The notes below the pieces were generated by a model. That model worked only from the letters and a program-made list of their open reading frames with translations, did no database searches and was not told where the DNA came from. A program made the position numbers and the translations under genes. From Siphonodentalium dalli (lineage: Eukaryota; Mollusca; Scaphopoda; Gadilida; Siphonodentaliidae): a stretch of DNA of 64,000 bases. Positions within the stretch are counted from its first letter, which is position 1; each line of letters opens with the position of its first letter. This document shows positions 59,780 to 64,000 of the stretch, in pieces. The stretch spans positions 194,974,935-195,038,934 of the forward strand of contig CP136061.1 in assembly GCA_032622095.1 (NCBI GenBank), read 5' to 3'.

Positions 59780-61528
59780 GTAAATAGAAGGTAGTATCAA
59801 AACAGGAACGTGAGAGAAACGTGGTTGTGGCATTCGATGTAAGGTGGGGGCTTACCACAGAAATTCCACCGAATTGGAATGACTTTCTAAGAAACACCAC
59901 AACAAGTAAGCATTATTTGCATTGGTCAATGAATGTCTCTTTAAGTTGGAAACCCTAACATGGAAACCATATTCGTAACGGAGGATGATAACACGGTCCT
60001 AATGTGGAACATATTCTCTTTGGATGTACATATGAAGAAGCTGACGTTAGATCAGTCGGACATATATATCATATGCTACAAACTCATTATTCATCGATTA
60101 TTGTTCGTACTCTTGACAAGGATATTATCGTGATTCTGTTGTGACATCTGCATGCTATGCTACTCCAATGCAAAGATTTGAAACTGTGTATTTCAACAAG
60201 TCTACATCCCATGTTATATGCAACATAGCTGATATGTACAATTCAATTGGGCTCAGAAAATTCAACTTTGCTTCCAATATTCCATCATTTCCATACAATA
60301 TCAGGATGCGACTCAACTTCCATTTTCTTTGGTAAGGGTAAGCGCACATTTTGGGATGCTTGAAAAGCTTACCCAGAGCTAACAGAATGATTGATGTCAA
60401 TTACAAGGAATCCTTTTGTGGTACTTGATGTTCCATCACCACTATTTGAGTGTATTTAGCATTTCGTCGTGATTGTTTATGACAAATCTGCGAACCTGAC
60501 CTCAGTTAATGAAGATAGACATGAAATGTTCGACAAAGTCCATGCACATGAACAGTTACCACCAAAGAAATCGTGCTACTAGTATATATCAGGCTGGTAT
60601 ATGGACTGGAAGCGCCATAACATATGCAAAGTTTCCAGCACCTGACTCACTGGGGGGAAACTGTTTCACAATAATCGATTCTATCGCCTTTCCGGTTCTG
60701 TCTCTATCGAACTAAGTCCCGACTCTTTCACGATTTAAATCAAATATTTTCAAAGTTTTGACCGCCAATTTATACACTAAATGTCAAAACAGAACAATTA
60801 AAACAAATATCCGTAGATTAGGTCTTTGCTCGTGCTTATTGATGATAATAATGTGAAATCAGCTATTTTTGTGCACACTTTGAGGCATAATGGTTTTTGT
60901 GCATTTCCTATGTAAATTAAGCAGCAATTTGATGATAATTTTATCGGCCTTGACACTTCTAGTTGGGCTGGAATATGTCTCACTGTATGATCGAACACCA
61001 GGACACTATAATAACCTAATGTTCGATCATAAAACCTGACAAATTTCCAGCCCAATTTAAATGTGATAAGGCTGAAAATCTGAGCATCAAACTGCTGCTT
61101 AATTCTTGTGGGAAATACACACAAATGCACGTCTCTAAATGTGCATCACGTGCAGCCGATTATGCATTACTATCATCAATAAGCACGTACACAGACCTAA
61201 TCTGTCAATTGTTATTGGAGAATACTTTCTCTATTGACATTCAGTGTATAAACAGTCTATCAAAACTTCGAATATTTTTTTTTTAAACCGCTAAAGAGTC
61301 GGAGCGAGACGGAACCGGAAAGGTGATAGAATCGATTCTGGTGAAACAGTTTTCCCCCACTGTGACTCCTTTGACGATTCTTTTGTTCCTGTATGAATGA
61401 CAAACACAGAAGTGGCTAGAGTGTGCACCGAATTGATTAAATGTGTTTGCAAATCGGTTTGTTCCAGGTGCAAATGTTCAAAAAGCAAACTTACATGTAC
61501 GGAGTTGTGCAGATGTGGTTGTGAGTAG
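59780..61528 (+). pseudogene. degenerate member of the same family, right copy, with foldback insertion
   Basis: Plus-strand remnants in order are: VSKQERERNVVVAF, IPPNWNDFLRNTTT (usual form IPxNWxxFLR), CTYEEADVRSVGHIYHML, SSIIVRTLDKDIIVILL then a stop, TISGCDSTSIFFGKGKRTFW, FVVIVYDKS, and IYQAGIWTG. After the insertion at 60665-61352 comes the Cys tail IKCVCKSVCSRCKCSKSKLT, CTELCRCGCE, with a stop at 61526-61528. Several stops and at least two frameshifts break it. It keeps the EADVR motif and the upstream NW-FLR part that the left copy lacks, so the left copy is not its recent template. Confidence 0.7.
60665..61352. mobile_element. foldback element inserted in the right copy, about 690 bp
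   Basis: GGGGGAAACTGTTTCAC at the left mirrors GTGAAACAGTTTTCCCCC at the right. Arms of about 300 bp pair through ATTAGGTCTTTGCTCGTGCT, TTGGGCTGGAA and a centre near 60995 (GATCGAACACCAGG). ACTG flanks both ends and may be a 4-bp target duplication. The left arm of the inverted duplication lacks it. Confidence 0.75.
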
Positions 61529-63139
61529 TGAATTTTCAATTAAATTTATTAAAATAAGGTGCAATTTCAAATTTACTAAATCCCAGCTTCCCACCACATG
61601 CCCCCCTGGAGTTTATCCCAGCAACAATATAACACACAAAATTATACATATGCACTTATGTATAGAATGAATCTGGGATAATTGCATGATTGTTTCATGT
61701 TATGTTGCTGGAATAATTGAGGACACTATGATACAAGGAAATAATATTATTTCTTATTCCGAACTCAAATATACTTTCGAGTATACAATTCAATCATTTT
61801 GTGTATAATTGGACATAAAAACACTGAATTTAAGTATTGGAAATTTGAATACGAGGCCTGATGATGAAGATATGTTGCAGAATACCTTCCATATGTTCTT
61901 GATTTTTGAGAACCAAATTTAGTTTGATGAGTATAGGGTCTGTCATTTAGTGTTTCCTAATTCCGTGGTAAATCCACTACTAAATTGATTTTTTTATTTG
62001 TAAACATCTCGACATACAAATTTGTATTCAATTGATCCAACCATGTAATAGTGTCGCAAATAAAATTGATGACATCAGTGTCATTCACGGTTGGATATTA
62101 AGCATTTACAGAGTCAAACACAGTCTGAGAATAATTTCATTCATTTTATATAGTACATATTCTACCTCACATTTCTACCAGAACGAACAATACTACTTCA
62201 CCTTTAATGTGCATAACTCTTCCACAGAAGTTATCCCATCGAATAATGAACACATAGTTGATGTCTTCTCTTATATTATCTCTAAAATTGTAATGTATTT
62301 AATAATAAAAAATAAGGAAAAAACCCAATATCTCATGTTTTGGTCGCCATTTTGGCTTCCATCTTGAATAATTTTGTCCACTTTTCGACTGAAAGTCGCG
62401 GTTGTTATTCTATAAATACCATTATTAGATAATGTGGGGGAATTCGTTATGTTTAGCATATCAAATCGAGAAGCAAATCTAGTAGGTGTGCACCGTCAAA
62501 CCGGTGGCCATCTTGGACACCATCTTGAATTTTCGGCTCTACGTCGGTCAAAAAGTTGGTTCTTGAGGAAATTCCTAGATTAGAGATGCTGTCCTACAAG
62601 ATACTAAAAGATGGCGCTTTTATCCGACTTGTATCGATCCGAGCATGTTTTGTCGCTAACTACCTACACTATGTATACATGCATGCGATGTCCAGCAAAG
62701 CCGAAGTCGTGTATTTTCGTAGACATCAAACCATGCATGGATACTTCAATTTAACTTTTTACGGTATTTTTTTTTTACGAGTATTCTCATTCCCATAGTG
62801 ATATAAGATCTGACACCCCTTGTGCATGTCCGTAACACTATTCCATGCATTAGACATTTCAATGAAGATAACGAATAAATACGTTAATTTGAATCAATAT
62901 CCGATACTGGTTGGTCAAGTTTGAATGTTTATAATTCTGTTGAGTATGATAACCTAGTTAAATATTGAAAACTGCTCGGTCAGTTACGTTTTCTATAGAG
63001 TTGATGTAATGCCACGTAAAATATAATCGTTTACAATTAACACATTTACCATTTAATCAAAATCATTACCTATAGTTATCATGCAGGTGGCGTCCGTTGA
63101 AAATATGAAATGTTATCGAAAGTCCACCCTTATTGTCCC

Positions 63140-63375
63140 AACATAACCCTTTCTATTCTGATTGGATTCTCGAAGTCATGCAAAAGTGTACATACATCGG
63201 AATGGTCTGTCATTTATTTGGAGGGATGTTAAGATGACAAAAGCAGACGACAGATAAATAAAAGTGTAGAAGGAGCCCTATTTATTGAGGGAAATGTTTA
63301 GATAATAAGTTCAGCAAACGATCTATTATCTGAACATTTCATCTGGGATAACTACTCACTAATGATCATTTTGAA
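63140..63375. mobile_element. family B MITE, degenerate copy B4
   Basis: CCCTTTCTATTCTGATTGGA, ACATCGGAATGGTCTGTCAT, GACAGATAAATAAAAGTG and TTATCTGAACATTTCATCTG. The left TTAA has become ATAA. Confidence 0.55.
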
Positions 63376-63529
63376 AACCGAATGTGGCATGTAAACTGTA
63401 TACTTATAAATACCATTAAAAAAAACTATTTATTATATCCACGTTGCTCTAAATCGTCGAAACTGTAGACAATTATGTATCAAACAGGGTAGTGTCTTTT
63501 ACGTGACACTTCTCATTCCAATCTTGTTT

Positions 63530-63792
63530 ATCCTTTGTATACCAAATAGATTCCCCCATTTAGTTATAAAAATATACATTGGAATGGTATATTATTTATT
63601 TGGAGGGATGTTCAGGTTAAAAAAAAAACAGACGACAGACAGACGAAAAGCTGAAAAAAATTTAAGCGCAGAAGGATTCATATTATTTGGTGGGAAATGT
63701 ACAACAAACAACCTATTGTTGAAGTTATTATCTGAACATTTGGTAAGGGAACTACTCGTCACTGAGTACTTAGTATATAGAAAGTGTTAAGA
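63530..63792. mobile_element. family B MITE, degenerate copy B5
   Basis: ATACATTGGAATGGTATATT, ATTTGGAGGGATGTTCAGGT, GACGACAGACAGACGAAAAG, TTATTATCTGAACATTTGG and the end ACTTAGTATATAGAAAGTG then TTAA. It lies head to tail with B4. Confidence 0.6.
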
Positions 63793-64000
63793 TGACCCTA
63801 AATCTCAGTTCAGACAGAATAATTGTAGAAAAAATTAGTTACCGGTTACAGACGCTCTTGTTTACTCAAATGTATATTATTTCATATATATATACGTATC
63901 ACTCCAGGGAAGAGATACACCGTGCATCTTTAATTATGAAGCACAATAATAATAATAGCGATCATATACGCCGGAGCGGTTAGCAATAGAGTCAGCTGGT

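Larger units (their letters stand above)
57970..62690. repeat. inverted duplication, arms 57970-59600 and 60010-62690
   Basis: The left arm read on the minus strand matches the right arm on the plus strand: Cys-rich tail, then AGAATACCTTCCATATGTTC, TTAGTGTTTCCTAATTC, TCGAATAAT, TTCAAGATGG motifs, GTCAAAAAGTTGGTTCTTGA and GATGCTGTCCTACAAG. The arms differ by many substitutions and by a foldback insertion (60665-61352) and other indels in the right arm. Confidence 0.85.

Overview
The window looks like nuclear DNA of an animal: AT-rich, repeat-rich, with short exons bounded by GT-AG introns and no prokaryotic-style gene packing. The only host gene I can support is a TRPV-type channel of the invertebrate Nanchung/Inactive class. 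That gene, an expanded uncharacterised family with EADTR-like motifs, and dispersed repeats ending in CAGGTGAGCTAAAA suggest a marine invertebrate, perhaps a lophotrochozoan such as a mollusc or brachiopod. That placement is inference with low confidence.

Host gene. Four exons on the minus strand, read from right to left (49514-49781, 17643-17798, 10418-10572, 5935-6078), encode consecutive ankyrin-repeat segments of one TRPV subunit. Splice phases match at all three junctions. A possible 12-codon first exon lies at 50334-50369. The transmembrane and pore exons were not found and should lie left of the window. The introns are long (about 31.7, 7.1 and 4.3 kb) and hold nearly everything else described up to 49.5 kb.

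Repeats, left to right. 0-23 kb holds many non-autonomous DNA elements: a recurring inverted-repeat family (family R, about nine copies), TTAA-flanked piggyBac-like MITEs (families A and B), hairpin MITEs and SINE-like repeats. 23.8-27.2 kb is a large minisatellite of 27- and 32-bp units whose minus strand is mostly free of stops. 29.7-32.8 kb holds a foldback element, a family C repeat and the 3' end of a non-LTR retrotransposon ORF cleanly split by a family A MITE. 37.3-38.3 kb is a TIR element with a GC-rich interior. 40.4-46.0 kb is a recent 2.78-kb tandem duplication carrying arrays of the dyad TGTGATATCACA, followed by a 37-bp minisatellite to 48.46 kb. 50.4-57 kb has foldback and hairpin elements. 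57.97-62.69 kb is an inverted duplication of a degenerate gene of the EADTR-like family, with a later foldback insertion in its right arm. The window ends in family B MITE copies.

Except for the TRPV gene, coding-looking open frames here are transposon remnants, gene-family pseudogenes or products of repeat periodicity. Everything was read by eye; no homology search was possible, and repeat boundaries are approximate unless a target-site duplication is named.
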